A stretch of 41,802 bases of DNA from Clostridia bacterium (GCA_017472225.1 JAFUQS010000104.1:1-41802); one strand, 5' to 3'; positions 19,334 to 28,962 are shown, counted from the stretch's first letter. The notes: generated by a model not told the origin, from the letters alone. Made by a program: numbers and translations.

Positions 19334-21799
19334 TCAGTCACGATATTCCTCCATCATGAAGCATTCAAAAATGTCGCCTTCCTTGATATCGTTGAACTTT
19401 TCAAGACCGATACCACATTCGAAGCCGGTCTGAACCTCCTTAACGTCATCCTTGAAACGGCGCAGTGATGAAATTGCATCCTCTGCAATAACAATACCGT
19501 CACGGACAACACGGATAAGTGCGCTTCTTGTAACCTTACCTTCAAGAACATATGAGCCTGCAATCTTGCCGACTGAGGAAAGATTCATAACATTACGCAC
19601 TTCAATTCTGCCGAGTGCAACCTCTCTTGTCTTGGGTGCAAGCATACCCTTCATGGCTGCTTCAATTTCTTCGATGCAGTCATAAATAACTCTGTACATT
19701 CTCATTTCAACGCTGTCACGCTCTGCAAGTGACTGAGCATTTGTATCGGGGCGGACATTGAAGCCGACGATGATTGCATTTGAAACACCGGCAAGCTGAA
19801 CGTCTGATTCGTTGATTGCACCAACACCGCCGTGGATAACACGAACCTTGACTTCTTCATTTGTGAGCTTTTCAAGGTTCTGCTTAACAGCTTCAACTGA
19901 GCCCTGAACGTCAGCCTTGACGATAATGTTAAGCTCCTTCATTTCGCCCTCCTTGAGTGAGGAGAAGAGAGTATCAAGTGTAACCTTCTGCTGAGCATTG
20001 AATTCAGCCTGCTTAGCCTCATGCTTCTTCTTTTCAACAAGCTCTCTTGCAAGCTTTTCATCGGAAGCAACATCAAATGAGTCACCTGCATTGGGTGTTA
20101 CATCAAGGCCTGTGATTTCAACAGGTACGGAGGGACCTGCCTGCTTGATTTTCTGTCCTCTTTCATTGGACATAACTCTTACACGGCCGACAGACTGACC
20201 TGCAACAACAATGTCACCGGCATTAAGAGTACCGTTCTGAACAAGAAGTGTTGCAACGGGACCACGGCCCTTGTCAAGTCTTGCTTCGATAACAACACCC
20301 TTAGCAGCTCTGTTGGGGTTAGCCTTCAGCTCTGCCATTTCTGCAACAAGAAGGATTGATTCAAGAAGTGAGTCAATACCCATATGTGTTTTTGCTGAAA
20401 CGGGAACACAGATTGTTTCACCGCCCCATTCCTCGGGAACAAGGCTGTGCTCTGTGAGCTGCTGCTTGATTCTGTCGGGGTTTGCGCCTTCCTTATCCAT
20501 CTTGTTGATGGCAACAATAATCTGAACGCCCGCTGCCTTTGCATGATTGATAGCTTCAATTGTCTGAGGCATGATACCGTCATCAGCAGCAACAACAAGA
20601 ACTGCAATATCAGTTGCCATTGCGCCTCTTGCTCTCATTGATGTGAAGGCGGCATGGCCCGGAGTGTCAAGGAAGGTGATCATCTGACCGTCAAGGTCAA
20701 CTCTGTAAGCACCGATGTGCTGAGTGATACCGCCCGCCTCAGTTGAAGTTACGGATGCGTTACGGATTGCGTCAAGAATTGATGTTTTACCGTGGTCAAC
20801 ATGACCCATAACAACAACAACCGGATCTCTGGGAAGAAGATCGTCTGCTGAGTCCTCATGGTCGTCGATAATTCTTTCTTCAATTGAAACAACAACTTCC
20901 TTTTCAACCTTTGCACCAAGCTCTGTTGCAACGATTTCGGCTGTGTCGAAGTCGATTGTCTGATTCACGGTTGCCATTGTGCCGAGCTTGAACATTTCCT
21001 TGATAACCTCGGCGGCAGTTCTTCTGAGAAGTGCTGCAAGGTCGCCGACGGTAATTTCCTCGGGGATTTTGACCGTAAGAGTTTTCTTTGCTCTTTCGGC
21101 TGCAATTCTCTTAAGCTTTTCAGCTTCTGTTTCTCTTTTTGACGAGCGCATGCCCTGCTTTCTGTACTGCTGACTTTTCTGCTTTAACTTCTGCTTGTTT
21201 GAGCCCATGTCATGCATACGGTTTGCGGGTGCAATTTCCTCATATCTTTCGTTATACTTTTCAAGGTCAACATTGCTGCTTCTTGTGTCAACGTGTCTTT
21301 TTTCGCCCTTTGTGCGGGACTGCATTACCTTTTCCTGCTTTTCCTTTTTATTGGGCTGAGCATTCTGCTGTGCAGGTTGAGGCTTCTGGGTGCTCTGAGC
21401 CTTCTGAGGCTCCGGCTTCTTGTCGGTCTTGCTGTTTTCTGCCTTTTTCGGCTTTGCATCCTTAGAAGGCTTTCTGTCAGCTCCGGCTTCAGCCTTGACT
21501 TCCTTCTTTTCTTCCTTGGCCTCAGATTTCACTTCGGCTTTTTCTTCAGCCTTCGGGGCTGCCTTTGCTGCTTCCTTTTCTTCCTTCTGCTTTTCGCCTG
21601 CAGCAAAATATGCATCGAAGGATTCCACCTGATTATTCTGTGTTATTGTTTCAAAAACAAAATCAAGCTGTCTGTCATCAAGAACAGTTGTATGCTTTCT
21701 CGGTTCATCGGAAAGCTTTGCGAGAATTTCAATAACCGCCTTGCTGTTAAGACCGAAGTCCTTGGCGAGCTCATGAATTTTATATTTTTCTCTTGGCAT
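19334..21799 (-). CDS. infB: Translation initiation factor IF-2
   Basis: 821 aa. A GTPase that brings fMet-tRNA to the 30S subunit. IF2_N-like residues are at about 4-50 ([20 protein letters not shown]), followed by a long K/E/A/Q-rich linker (about 70-235), a second IF2_N (about 240-290), G1 GHVDHGKTS at 332-340, DTPGHAAF near 379, NKMD near 433, then the beta-barrel and C-terminal fMet-tRNA-binding domain. The first ATG touches the ribosome binding site AAAGGA; the ATG at 21799 has correct spacing. It ends just before rbfA. Confidence 0.95.
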   Translation of the reverse strand: MPREKYKIHELAKDFGLNSKAVIEILAKLSDEPRKHTTVLDDRQLDFVFETITQNNQVESFDAYFAAGEKQKEEKEAAKAAPKAEEKAEVKSEAKEEKKEVKAEAGADRKPSKDAKPKKAENSKTDKKPEPQKAQSTQKPQPAQQNAQPNKKEKQEKVMQSRTKGEKRHVDTRSSNVDLEKYNERYEEIAPANRMHDMGSNKQKLKQKSQQYRKQGMRSSKRETEAEKLKRIAAERAKKTLTVKIPEEITVGDLAALLRRTAAEVIKEMFKLGTMATVNQTIDFDTAEIVATELGAKVEKEVVVSIEERIIDDHEDSADDLLPRDPVVVVMGHVDHGKTSILDAIRNASVTSTEAGGITQHIGAYRVDLDGQMITFLDTPGHAAFTSMRARGAMATDIAVLVVAADDGIMPQTIEAINHAKAAGVQIIVAINKMDKEGANPDRIKQQLTEHSLVPEEWGGETICVPVSAKTHMGIDSLLESILLVAEMAELKANPNRAAKGVVIEARLDKGRGPVATLLVQNGTLNAGDIVVAGQSVGRVRVMSNERGQKIKQAGPSVPVEITGLDVTPNAGDSFDVASDEKLARELVEKKKHEAKQAEFNAQQKVTLDTLFSSLKEGEMKELNIIVKADVQGSVEAVKQNLEKLTNEEVKVRVIHGGVGAINESDVQLAGVSNAIIVGFNVRPDTNAQSLAERDSVEMRMYRVIYDCIEEIEAAMKGMLAPKTREVALGRIEVRNVMNLSSVGKIAGSYVLEGKVTRSALIRVVRDGIVIAEDAISSLRRFKDDVKEVQTGFECGIGLEKFNDIKEGDIFECFMMEEYRD

Positions 21800-21804
21800 G
21801 AATA

Positions 21805-22140
21805 TCATTCCTTTCTGCCTGTATTATCTGTATTTTCGTTATATCTTTGAATCAGTGCTTTCACAAAGCCTTCATCGTCAACGGTGATTACCGCCGCCTT
21901 TGAGCCGATAGCCGATGAAAGCCCGAGCGTTGTATACTCTGTGATAAGCAAGGGGATATTTTTATTTTCAAAAGTGCAGGCGTGCATCATTTCCTTTTGC
22001 AGTCTTTCGGAGCTCTCCTTTGACATAACACAAAGCTTTGCCCTGTTTTTCACAATTGAGGAAATTGCCGCATCATGACCGAGGCTGAGCTTTCCCGAGC
22101 GTCTTGCCATACCTAAAAGTGAAAGAAATTTATCATTCAT
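21805..22140 (-). CDS. rplGA: L7Ae-family ribosomal-like protein (YlxQ)
   Basis: 111 aa, L7Ae/L30e fold, a kink-turn RNA-binding protein. It has [18 protein letters not shown], typical of YlxQ, and [14 protein letters not shown]. Its start overlaps the rnpM end by 8 bases, and infB starts 5 bases later. It is non-essential in relatives, and its exact RNA target is not settled. Confidence 0.9.
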   Translation of the reverse strand: MNDKFLSLLGMARRSGKLSLGHDAAISSIVKNRAKLCVMSKESSERLQKEMMHACTFENKNIPLLITEYTTLGLSSAIGSKAAVITVDDEGFVKALIQRYNENTDNTGRKE

Positions 22141-22432
22141 TTTCTTTCAGCTCCTTTTCCATCAGGTCATATATTTCTTCGGGAATTTCACAATTCAAGG
22201 CTCTCGGAAATCTTTTTGCCTTACGGGCCTTTTCAAAGCAATCGGACCTTTTGCAGATATAGGCACCTCTGCCATTCTTTTTGCCCACAAGGTCAAGACT
22301 TACGGTGAAACTTTCTTCAGCTTCTTCATTTTCGGGCTTGATTCTTGTTTTTACTACTCTCACAAGCTCCTTCTGAGGAAACATTTCACCGCAGCCAAGG
22401 CACTTTCTCATTGGTACTTTTTTCATTACCAT
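22133..22432 (-). CDS. rnpM: YlxR/RnpM family RNA-binding protein
   Basis: 99 aa. It has the YlxR signature MRKCLGCGEMFPQKELVRVV and later GRGAYIC, with CxxC and a third Cys near the end of the fold. In Bacillus this protein binds RNase P RNA and modulates its activity. AAGGTG is spaced for the ATG at 22432; an upstream GTG is possible but overlaps that site. The nusA-rnpM-rplGA-infB order is standard. Confidence 0.9.
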   Translation of the reverse strand: MVMKKVPMRKCLGCGEMFPQKELVRVVKTRIKPENEEAEESFTVSLDLVGKKNGRGAYICKRSDCFEKARKAKRFPRALNCEIPEEIYDLMEKELKENE

Positions 22433-22449
22433 AAGCTTCACCTTAATTC

Positions 22450-23496
22450 TTAATCGTTTGCCTGACTTAAGGGCTTGATGTCAATTTTCCAGCCTGTGAG
22501 CTTTGCGGCAAGGCGTACATTCTGACCCTTGTTACCGATTGCAAGTGAAAGCTGGCTGTCGGGAACGATTACTCTGCAAGCCTTTGCGCCGTTTTCGTCA
22601 ACCATAACCGAAAGCACCTCAGCCGGAGCAAGAGCTGCAGCAATATACTGCTCGGGTTCTTCACTGTAACGGACAATATCAATTTTTTCACCGCAGAGAA
22701 TTTCAACAACATTGCTTACTCTCTGACCTCTGGGACCGATACATGCGCCGACTGCATCAACATTTTCATCATGGCTGTTGACTGCAATTTTTGTTCTTGA
22801 GCCTGCTTCTCTTGAAACAGAAACAATTTCAACAATTCCGTCATAAATTTCGGGAACCTCTGTTTCAAAAAGTCTCTTTACAAGGCCGGGATGTCTTCTT
22901 GAAATATTTGCATAGCTTGTGCCGTTTTCTTCCTTGATTGAAGCAACATAAACCTTGATAAGCTGACCTGCTGTAAGCTTTTCACCGGGAATCTGGTCTG
23001 CCTTGGGAAGAATTGCATTTGCTCTGCCGATTTCGATTGAAGCGTCACCTGTTTCGGGATAAACAATGTTAACCTTTGCAGTAACAACCTCCTGATGTCT
23101 GTTCTGGAATTCCTTTGTTGCCAATTCTCTTTCAGCTTCTCTGATACCCTGACGGATAACGCTCTTTGCTGTCTGAGCAACGATTCTGCCGAACTTTTTG
23201 GGTTCAAGTGTAATTTCAACAAAAGAGCCGACCTGTGCATTCGGGTCGTAATTTCTTGCTTCATCAAGAGTCATTTCTGCTGCAGGCTCTTCAACCTCAT
23301 CAACAACAGCGATTCTTACATAAACATTCATTGTCTGACCTACGGGGTCAATTTCGCAAACAACATTATCTCTGTTGCCGTAGCTGTTTCTTGTGGCGGA
23401 AATAATAGCCGCCTTGATTTTGTCATAGATATACTCTGAGGAGATGCCCTTTTCTTCTTCAAGCATCTTCACTGCTTCAAAAAATTCCTTGTTCAT
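22450..23496 (-). CDS. nusA: Transcription termination/antitermination protein NusA
   Basis: 348 aa, the short Firmicute form without the C-terminal acidic repeats. The N-terminal RNAP-binding domain (MNKEFFEAVKMLEEEKGI) is followed by an S1 domain about 132-200 and two KH domains (ACIGPRGQRVSNVVEIL; LSLAIGNKGQNVRLAAKLTG). It modulates pausing and termination. The ribosome binding site AAAGGATG is a rather long 12 bases from this ATG. A nearby upstream ATG is out of frame. Confidence 0.95.
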   Translation of the reverse strand: MNKEFFEAVKMLEEEKGISSEYIYDKIKAAIISATRNSYGNRDNVVCEIDPVGQTMNVYVRIAVVDEVEEPAAEMTLDEARNYDPNAQVGSFVEITLEPKKFGRIVAQTAKSVIRQGIREAERELATKEFQNRHQEVVTAKVNIVYPETGDASIEIGRANAILPKADQIPGEKLTAGQLIKVYVASIKEENGTSYANISRRHPGLVKRLFETEVPEIYDGIVEIVSVSREAGSRTKIAVNSHDENVDAVGACIGPRGQRVSNVVEILCGEKIDIVRYSEEPEQYIAAALAPAEVLSVMVDENGAKACRVIVPDSQLSLAIGNKGQNVRLAAKLTGWKIDIKPLSQAND

Positions 23497-23541
23497 TTTT
23501 GATACTCATCCTTTCTGATTTATTTATATAAGCTTATCGAT

Positions 23542-24012
23542 TTACATTTCAAAGTCGTCCAACTTAATCCATGAGGCTTCTTTCTTTGTGAAGGTGAAGC
23601 CGCTTTCGTCGGCAAGTCGGATTGTTATATTACCGTCTGTAAAGTCCTCAAGAATTCCTGAAAATTCTCTTTTTCCTTCAACGGGTCTTATCATTTTAAC
23701 TTTAATTTTTTCACCTAAAAATTCGGTGAAATGCTCGTCACGAACAAGGTCCCTTTCAACTCCCGGTGAGGATACCTCAAGGAAATATGCCTGTTCGATG
23801 GGGTCTGCCTCGTCAAGAGGCTTGTTGATTGCATGGGTAAGGTCAACACAGTCGTCAATACTCACACCGCCGTCCTTGTCAATGAAAACACGAAGATACC
23901 ATGATGCCCCTTCCTTCTGGAAACGGACATCCCAGATGCGAAGTCCCAATTCCTCAGCTAAGGGTTCAACGATTTCCCAGACAGCTTTAACGGTGTTTCC
24001 GCCTTTTGCCAT
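23542..24012 (-). CDS. rimP: Ribosome maturation factor RimP
   Basis: 156 aa, needed for 30S maturation. Typical motifs: ELGLRIWDVRFQKEG..YLRVFIDKDGG, the D-rich DDCVDLTHAIN, and LEVSSPGVERDL. AGGAGTG is spaced for the ATG at 24012. It is the first gene of the operon, with a promoter and a structured leader upstream. Confidence 0.94.
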   Translation of the reverse strand: MAKGGNTVKAVWEIVEPLAEELGLRIWDVRFQKEGASWYLRVFIDKDGGVSIDDCVDLTHAINKPLDEADPIEQAYFLEVSSPGVERDLVRDEHFTEFLGEKIKVKMIRPVEGKREFSGILEDFTDGNITIRLADESGFTFTKKEASWIKLDDFEM

Positions 24013-24076
24013 TAAAATCACTCCTTAAATAATATTCAATTGTACAGCCCGTAAAATGCAAAAAAGCAACAAAGAA

Positions 24077-24100
24077 GAGCGGACTCATCAGAGCCCACTC
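24077..24100 (-). ncRNA. Hairpin in the rimP leader (candidate attenuator or regulatory leader)
   Basis: On the minus strand the 5' UTR folds as GAGTGGGCTC-TGAT-GAGTCCGCTC, a 10-bp stem with two G-U pairs, followed after 13 bases by a TTTTTT run. Its position between the promoter and rimP suggests control of the rimP-nusA operon; the run is a little far for a classic terminator. Confidence 0.55.
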
Positions 24101-24120
24101 AAGCATTACGGATTGTTAGT

Positions 24121-24149
24121 ATTTTACCACATATATATGAATTTATCAA
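24121..24149 (-). promoter_or_regulatory. Sigma-A promoter of the rimP-nusA-infB operon
   Basis: Minus strand TTGATA (24149-24144), 17-bp spacer, TAAAAT (24126-24121), about 110 bases ahead of the rimP start. Confidence 0.8.
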
Positions 24150-24174
24150 GGGTTTTTGAGAAAAAAATCAGAAA

Positions 24175-25269
24175 TTACTTCAACGCACCGCTTGAATTGA
24201 TAAGCAGGGTCGAATAAATGAAAAGAACATCCTGATTTTTGAAGGTAATATACTCCCCTACCAGCTCAGGCATAATGTATCTTGTATCAATAAGAGTCAC
24301 CTTTTCATAGCCGCTGAGAAGCAACGGTGCAAGACTGCTGCCGAAGGAATCACGGAAAATAACAAGCTCCCTGCCCGTTTTTGCAGTGGGGTTGCTGATT
24401 TCCATGAAGGACACTGCCCCCGAAAGAAAAACATCGTAGAGGTCCATGCTCTGAAGCTTTTCCATGTCATAAACCCTTGTGTTCTTCTGTGTTTCTGCAT
24501 TGAAAACAGTACACAGCTCAAGCTCCTCATTTGTGAGATATTTTATTTCATCAGCTTCAAGAGGCAATGCAGACTGCCCGTAATATACGCCGTAAAATTC
24601 GCCGACGCTTTTTTCTTCATAAGAGGCATCTGACTTCATACCCATTGCAGTACGGATTTTATGAGCTACATCGGTAATGCTTTCCTGCTTCCAATGGGTG
24701 TCGGTTGTGTAATAATCCTCAATTTCAATAAGCTCCGAAATATCAATTTTTGTCATAAAACGGAGATTTTTGTCAACCATTCCGAAAAGCTCAGCATAAT
24801 CGAAGGCGGGATAGCCGTTTTTTTCTGCAAGGAAATAATTTTTATCGGGTATAACGCTGTAATATACTTTGCAGTCCGTAGCGGCAAGATAGGTGTCATA
24901 AAGCTCTGTCACCTTATCAGTGAAGCCCTGCACAAGGTCATCATTCAGCACCGGATCCAATTTACCCGCATGACCTTCCGCAATATAAATTCCCGAATTG
25001 TCCTTCTGACCGAGAACATTGAAATGTATCCTTGCCTTGAGTCTTCGCAGGGAATCCCTCAGGGGGAATTGGTCTGAAAGGTAGCTTTCAAAATTCTTCA
25101 TGAAGTCGCCACTCTGAAGGCTGCTCCACGAAAGCTCCGGAAGCTGCTGAAGCCGTCTCCTTTCCCACGCCGATATTTCTTCATCACTCTTTGCAATACC
25201 GAGAAGCGATGTGCCGCCGATGAGAAGGCTGAAGACCAATATAATTGCAATGTATCGTATTTTTTTCAT
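24175..25269 (-). CDS. DHHW family protein (AlgJ/AlgX-like acetylation partner)
   Basis: 364 aa with an N-terminal signal or anchor helix (IAIILVFSLLIGGTSLLGI) and a large outer part. The DHHW-type motif appears as DTHW within YYTTDTHWKQESI, and FRDSFGSSLAPLL resembles the SGNH-type serine block of AlgJ/AlgX. Such proteins work with MBOAT membrane acyltransferases to O-acetylate exported polysaccharides. The MBOAT gene ends 12 bases upstream. AGGAGGTG is spaced for ATG 25269 (the earlier GTG lies inside it). The polymer acetylated here is unknown. Confidence 0.85.
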   Translation of the reverse strand: MKKIRYIAIILVFSLLIGGTSLLGIAKSDEEISAWERRRLQQLPELSWSSLQSGDFMKNFESYLSDQFPLRDSLRRLKARIHFNVLGQKDNSGIYIAEGHAGKLDPVLNDDLVQGFTDKVTELYDTYLAATDCKVYYSVIPDKNYFLAEKNGYPAFDYAELFGMVDKNLRFMTKIDISELIEIEDYYTTDTHWKQESITDVAHKIRTAMGMKSDASYEEKSVGEFYGVYYGQSALPLEADEIKYLTNEELELCTVFNAETQKNTRVYDMEKLQSMDLYDVFLSGAVSFMEISNPTAKTGRELVIFRDSFGSSLAPLLLSGYEKVTLIDTRYIMPELVGEYITFKNQDVLFIYSTLLINSSGALK

Positions 25270-25281
25270 CTCCGGCACCTC

Positions 25282-26673
25282 CTAAAATCTGAAATAGAGA
25301 AACGGATTGAATGAGCCGTCAACAAGATAAGCCGTACACACAATGAGAATCACCGCAAGAAGCACAGGCTCAATCACTGCAGTCAGCTTATATTCTTCAA
25401 GCTTTTTGCCAATGCTTCTGAATACGGGAGTTGCGGCAAAAAAGGCTGCAATCAGAATAACGGCATAGGATCTGAAATGGTAAACAGTATCATCCGTGAT
25501 AATCGGCAAGCCACCCATACCGAACATATTTTTAATGTCATTCCACGCCTCGGTAAATGTGGTTGCATTAAACAGCACAAAAGAAATCACAACGGCGAAA
25601 ATCACATAAAAATGGCGGATAAGCTTCGGTGCTTTTTCCAAAGCCTTGCCGAAAACATATTTTTCCAGAATGAGCAGAACACCGAAATAAACACCCCAGC
25701 TCATAAAGGTCCAGCCTGCGCCGTGCCATATACCTGTCAGTGCCCAGACGATGAGAATATTTATAATGTGCCTGAGCTTTGTTGTGCGGTTGCCGCCCAG
25801 GGGGATGTACACATAATCCCTGAACCATGTTCCGAGGGAGATATGCCATCTGCGCCAGAATTCGGTTATGCTTTTTGAAATATAGGGATAATCGAAGTTT
25901 TCAAGAAATCTGAAGCCTAACATTTTACCCATACCGATTGCCATATCGCTGTAAGCGGAAAAATCGAAATAAATCTGCAATGAAAAAGCCACGGCATACA
26001 TCCAGCTGAAAAGCACTGAGGGCTCTGCGCTTTCACGGTAAGCGGCAACAAGGGAGCCGAGAACATTTGCAATAAGCACCTTTTTACCGAGACCGAAAAC
26101 AAACCGGCGGATACCCTTTGCCGCCTTTTCCGGTGTGTGCGTTCTTTCCTCAAGGTCTTCAGCAACCGTGGTATAACGGACAATCGGTCCTGCGATAAGC
26201 TGAGGGAAAAGAACCACATATGCCGCAAGGTTTATCCAATTTTTCTGTGCAGGAGTATCCCCTCTGTAAACATCAACAACATAGCTGAGTGCCTGAAAGG
26301 TATAAAAGCTGATACCTATGGGAAGGGCGAGCTTCAGAAGCGGAATATCCGCACCGATAATGCCGTTGACGGTGCTGATGAGAAAATCCGCATACTTAAA
26401 AACGGCAAGAAACCCAAGGGGCACTGCCACTGAAAAAATCAGCAAGGGCTTTGTCCATCGGGTTTCACGAATCCTTTCGATAATACGTCCCGCAAAATAG
26501 CAAAAGGTTATGGTGACAAGCATCAGAACCGCATACTTCGGCTCACCCCACCAATAAAAGGCGAAGGAGAAAATAAGAAGTACAGTATTTTTAAGCTTCT
26601 TAGGTGCGATAAAATATACCGCTAAGGTAAGGGGTAAAAATACATATAAAAAAGGAAGGGACGAAAATACCAT
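25282..26673 (-). CDS. MBOAT-family membrane O-acyltransferase (AlgI/DltB-like)
   Basis: 463 aa with about 10-12 hydrophobic segments. It carries the family signatures WRRWHISLGTWFRDYVYIPLGG and LTGIWHGAGWTFMSWG (conserved His). It moves an acyl, usually acetyl, group across the membrane to a surface glycan. The start MVFSSLPFLY at 26673 lies 7 bases after the DUF4358 lipoprotein stop; the longer open frame upstream is out-of-frame shadow of that gene. The Shine-Dalgarno is weak (AAAGG, about 11 bases away), so translation may depend on coupling to the gene before. Confidence 0.92.
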   Translation of the reverse strand: MVFSSLPFLYVFLPLTLAVYFIAPKKLKNTVLLIFSFAFYWWGEPKYAVLMLVTITFCYFAGRIIERIRETRWTKPLLIFSVAVPLGFLAVFKYADFLISTVNGIIGADIPLLKLALPIGISFYTFQALSYVVDVYRGDTPAQKNWINLAAYVVLFPQLIAGPIVRYTTVAEDLEERTHTPEKAAKGIRRFVFGLGKKVLIANVLGSLVAAYRESAEPSVLFSWMYAVAFSLQIYFDFSAYSDMAIGMGKMLGFRFLENFDYPYISKSITEFWRRWHISLGTWFRDYVYIPLGGNRTTKLRHIINILIVWALTGIWHGAGWTFMSWGVYFGVLLILEKYVFGKALEKAPKLIRHFYVIFAVVISFVLFNATTFTEAWNDIKNMFGMGGLPIITDDTVYHFRSYAVILIAAFFAATPVFRSIGKKLEEYKLTAVIEPVLLAVILIVCTAYLVDGSFNPFLYFRF

Positions 26674-26680
26674 AATTAAA

Positions 26681-27223
26681 TCAGCCTTTTGAAAGTGTTT
26701 CGCCGGTAAGCTCACCAACATTTGTTTTGAAGGCTTCAACCATACCGTCGGCAATTGTTTCGCCAAAGGATGAATCAAGCATAATGAACATGATAAGGTC
26801 TGCACTTGAAGCAACACGGATCTGATTTGCCTCAACACAAATCCACTTTCTTGTGTTGACATTTTCAAGAATTGACTTCTTGATTTCTTCCACCTTTGCA
26901 GTGTCATTAACTCTTACAAGAACAAGAGAATAAGCCTGTGAGCCCATCATTGTTTCTGAGAAAATTGCTTCCTTGATGTCGGCAGTGTTTGTGATACCGA
27001 GGTAATATTCAAGGTTAGCCGGGTCTGAAAGGTCAATGTCTGCACCCTCTGTCATAACCATAAGCTCAACGGGGTTAGTTTCGTACATCTTTGTGCAAAG
27101 TGAAGAAAGTGTGCCCTCATACACTGCGGGAGCAGCGTTGCCGTTTGTTGCATTGTTTCCGCCGCAGGCTGCAAGTGTGAAAAGCATAAGAGCTGCGAGC
27201 ACGATTGCTGTGATTTTTTTCAT
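26681..27223 (-). CDS. DUF4358-type lipoprotein
   Basis: 180 aa. A signal peptide with a lipobox LAAC puts Cys20 as the lipid-modified residue. The mature part (MYETNPVELMVMTEG.DIDL, then EAIFSETMMGSQAYSLVLVRV) matches what is known of DUF4358, found beside MBOAT and DHHW genes in Clostridia. It is first in that three-gene set; GGAGGAC precedes ATG 27223. Its biochemical role is not known; a surface partner in glycan acetylation is inferred. Confidence 0.8.
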   Translation of the reverse strand: MKKITAIVLAALMLFTLAACGGNNATNGNAAPAVYEGTLSSLCTKMYETNPVELMVMTEGADIDLSDPANLEYYLGITNTADIKEAIFSETMMGSQAYSLVLVRVNDTAKVEEIKKSILENVNTRKWICVEANQIRVASSADLIMFIMLDSSFGETIADGMVEAFKTNVGELTGETLSKG

Positions 27224-27305
27224 TTTGTTTGTCCTCCGAAAATAATTTGATTCTCTGTGCAAAGCACGCACCATAAGTTTATACATTAAGATTGATACAC
27301 AGGTT

Positions 27306-27342
27306 AAAACAATGTGTTAACTTGCTGTTAACACATTGTTTT
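27306..27342. terminator. Perfect 16-bp hairpin, terminator after the flavoprotein gene
   Basis: AAAACAATGTGTTAAC (27306-27321), loop TTGCT, GTTAACACATTGTTTT (27327-27342). Just past the stop of the minus-strand flavoprotein gene and before the lipoprotein gene. Confidence 0.8.
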
Positions 27343-27347
27343 CAGTC

Positions 27348-28718
27348 TTATTCGTTTTCAGCTTTCATTTTTTCCGCAATTTTCTTTGCCTTATCAAGAG
27401 CTGATTTATAAGGCATAAGCATACCTTCATTCATTGCATTTGCGGGAATCTTTTTGGCAGGTAACGCCATAAGACCGCCCACAAGATACATGGCGAGCAT
27501 TCTCGGCCTTTGCTTTTGCGGGAAATCATATTGACCGTGTGCCTTATAGAACTTATGGTCAGCCTTCATGAGGCCCTGCATGATATAAATAAGGTCACGG
27601 AAAATCTTCATACCGCCCACACCGTAAAAATTGGCGGGTCTTGTGTATTTATGCTGAACTGCCCATGCAAGCGTTCTGGCAAGACGGTCAATTTCAGAAT
27701 CAGGATTCACTTCATCTGTTGCAACACCTGCAAGGAAATTGCCGCCGACCTCACTTCTTCCTTCAAGAATCATCTGAAGGTTTGCTTCCTTACTGTATTC
27801 ACCACTGACAAGATAACCGACGGGCATACCCATTGTAACGGTACGGTGACCGTTGCAGAACTGTCTGTCATCATACATTTTGAAGCGTGGACCCATTGAG
27901 TGATCCTTGATTGTGAATGCATAAACAATTGCAGAGCCGGACTGGATTTCGTTGCGAAGGAAGTCATCGAAGCCATCCTTATAAACACATTTACCCGTTA
28001 CGGCACATTTGAAGCAGCCGAGACATCCGCCTTTAATCGGATATTCGCCGATGTTCACAACCTTGGAGGAAATGGGAAGCACTGCACGGAAGCGATTGAT
28101 CATTGCCGAAAGCTGCTTGTTGTCCTTTTCACAGTCAGTAACAATCACAACCTGACCGCTGCCCTTTGCCACAACACCCGAAGCAGGATTTACCTTAACT
28201 GCCTTTTTAGGCTTTGCCGGTGCAACATAAGCTTCGTGGTAATCATTTTCGCATGACCATACGGTAAGCTTGAAAAACTCCTCGGCTTCCTTTTGTCCCT
28301 TTTCTGTTGTCAGGTCATCCATATCGGCTGAAAGGCCCTTAATAACCTTAAGACCCATATCATGGCAGTTATCCTCAACATACTTGTGTGCGGTAACATC
28401 ATAAAAATGCTTTGAGGTTGTAATCTGGGTTGCAAACTTTTCGCTCCAGTCAATGTCTGTCTTTTTCATAAGGTCAATGAAATAATGAAGCTGACAGGGA
28501 GCAATAAAAGTGTAGACAGGATAAGAGAAAATTATAAGCTCAGCTTCACGGAGCATTTCTTCGGCAGAAGAAAAATCACGCTGCAGCTTTTTAATCTGCT
28601 GACCTGCATGAAGCACCTTGAATTCATGCCCGGGATTGAGAAGCTCAAGATATCTGCAGGTCTGAAGAGTAATACTGTATTTTCCCTTCGGGCTGCCGTT
28701 GACGATTAAAATCTTCAT
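27348..28718 (-). CDS. Double flavodoxin-fold protein with an iron-sulfur flavoprotein cysteine motif
   Basis: 456 aa made of two flavodoxin-like (NADPH-dependent FMN reductase-like) domains. The first, about 1-170, starts ILIVNGSPKGKYS, an FMN phosphate loop, and has FSYPVYTF. The second, about 188-370, starts VVIVTD, with the compact cysteine motif Cys232-x2-Cys235-x2-Cys238-x5-Cys244 like iron-sulfur flavoproteins that hold a 4Fe-4S cluster and FMN. About 90 residues follow with no known fold. GGAAGG precedes ATG 28718. It probably carries out electron transfer or oxygen/peroxide handling in an anaerobe; the substrate is unknown. Confidence 0.82.
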   Translation of the reverse strand: MKILIVNGSPKGKYSITLQTCRYLELLNPGHEFKVLHAGQQIKKLQRDFSSAEEMLREAELIIFSYPVYTFIAPCQLHYFIDLMKKTDIDWSEKFATQITTSKHFYDVTAHKYVEDNCHDMGLKVIKGLSADMDDLTTEKGQKEAEEFFKLTVWSCENDYHEAYVAPAKPKKAVKVNPASGVVAKGSGQVVIVTDCEKDNKQLSAMINRFRAVLPISSKVVNIGEYPIKGGCLGCFKCAVTGKCVYKDGFDDFLRNEIQSGSAIVYAFTIKDHSMGPRFKMYDDRQFCNGHRTVTMGMPVGYLVSGEYSKEANLQMILEGRSEVGGNFLAGVATDEVNPDSEIDRLARTLAWAVQHKYTRPANFYGVGGMKIFRDLIYIMQGLMKADHKFYKAHGQYDFPQKQRPRMLAMYLVGGLMALPAKKIPANAMNEGMLMPYKSALDKAKKIAEKMKAENE

Positions 28719-28841
28719 ATTTTTTACCTTCCTTTTCATTGAATGAAAGTTATTTCCTTTAAATCTAATAATAACATTAAAAGCGGAAACTAAATTTCCG
28801 AAACAGCAAAATAATCACACTATTTCCTGTGTTTCGGAATC

Positions 28842-28870
28842 TTGACAAAAAGCCCTCTTTGGTGTATACT
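28842..28870 (+). promoter_or_regulatory. Strong sigma-A promoter for tRNA-Pro
   Basis: TTGACA (28842-28847), exactly 17 bp, TATACT (28865-28870). Transcription would start near 28877 and pass through two tRNA-like fragments, the hairpin insert and the intact tRNA-Pro. Confidence 0.85.
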
Positions 28871-28895
28871 GAGTTGGTATTTGTGTAACACTTAT

Positions 28896-28920
28896 CCCGG
28901 CGCAGCTCAGCTTGGCAAGT
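28896..28920 (+). pseudogene. Truncated tRNA-like 5' piece 1
   Basis: CGGCGCAGCTCAGCTTGG near 28899-28916 resembles the acceptor 5' strand and D arm of the intact tRNA-Pro (CGAGGCGTAGCTCAGTTTGG), more diverged than piece 2. No anticodon arm follows. Confidence 0.5.
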
Positions 28921-28939
28921 GCAATATAATATTTTTTAT

Positions 28940-28962
28940 CGAGGCGTAGCTCAGTTTGGTAG
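28940..28962 (+). pseudogene. Truncated tRNA-Pro 5' piece 2 (exact copy of nt 1-23)
   Basis: Nucleotides 28940-28962 equal the first 23 nt of the intact tRNA-Pro at 29136 and share flanking TTTAT upstream. The match stops in the D loop/stem and non-tRNA sequence follows. It forms a direct repeat with the true tRNA 5' end, 196 bp apart. Confidence 0.85.
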
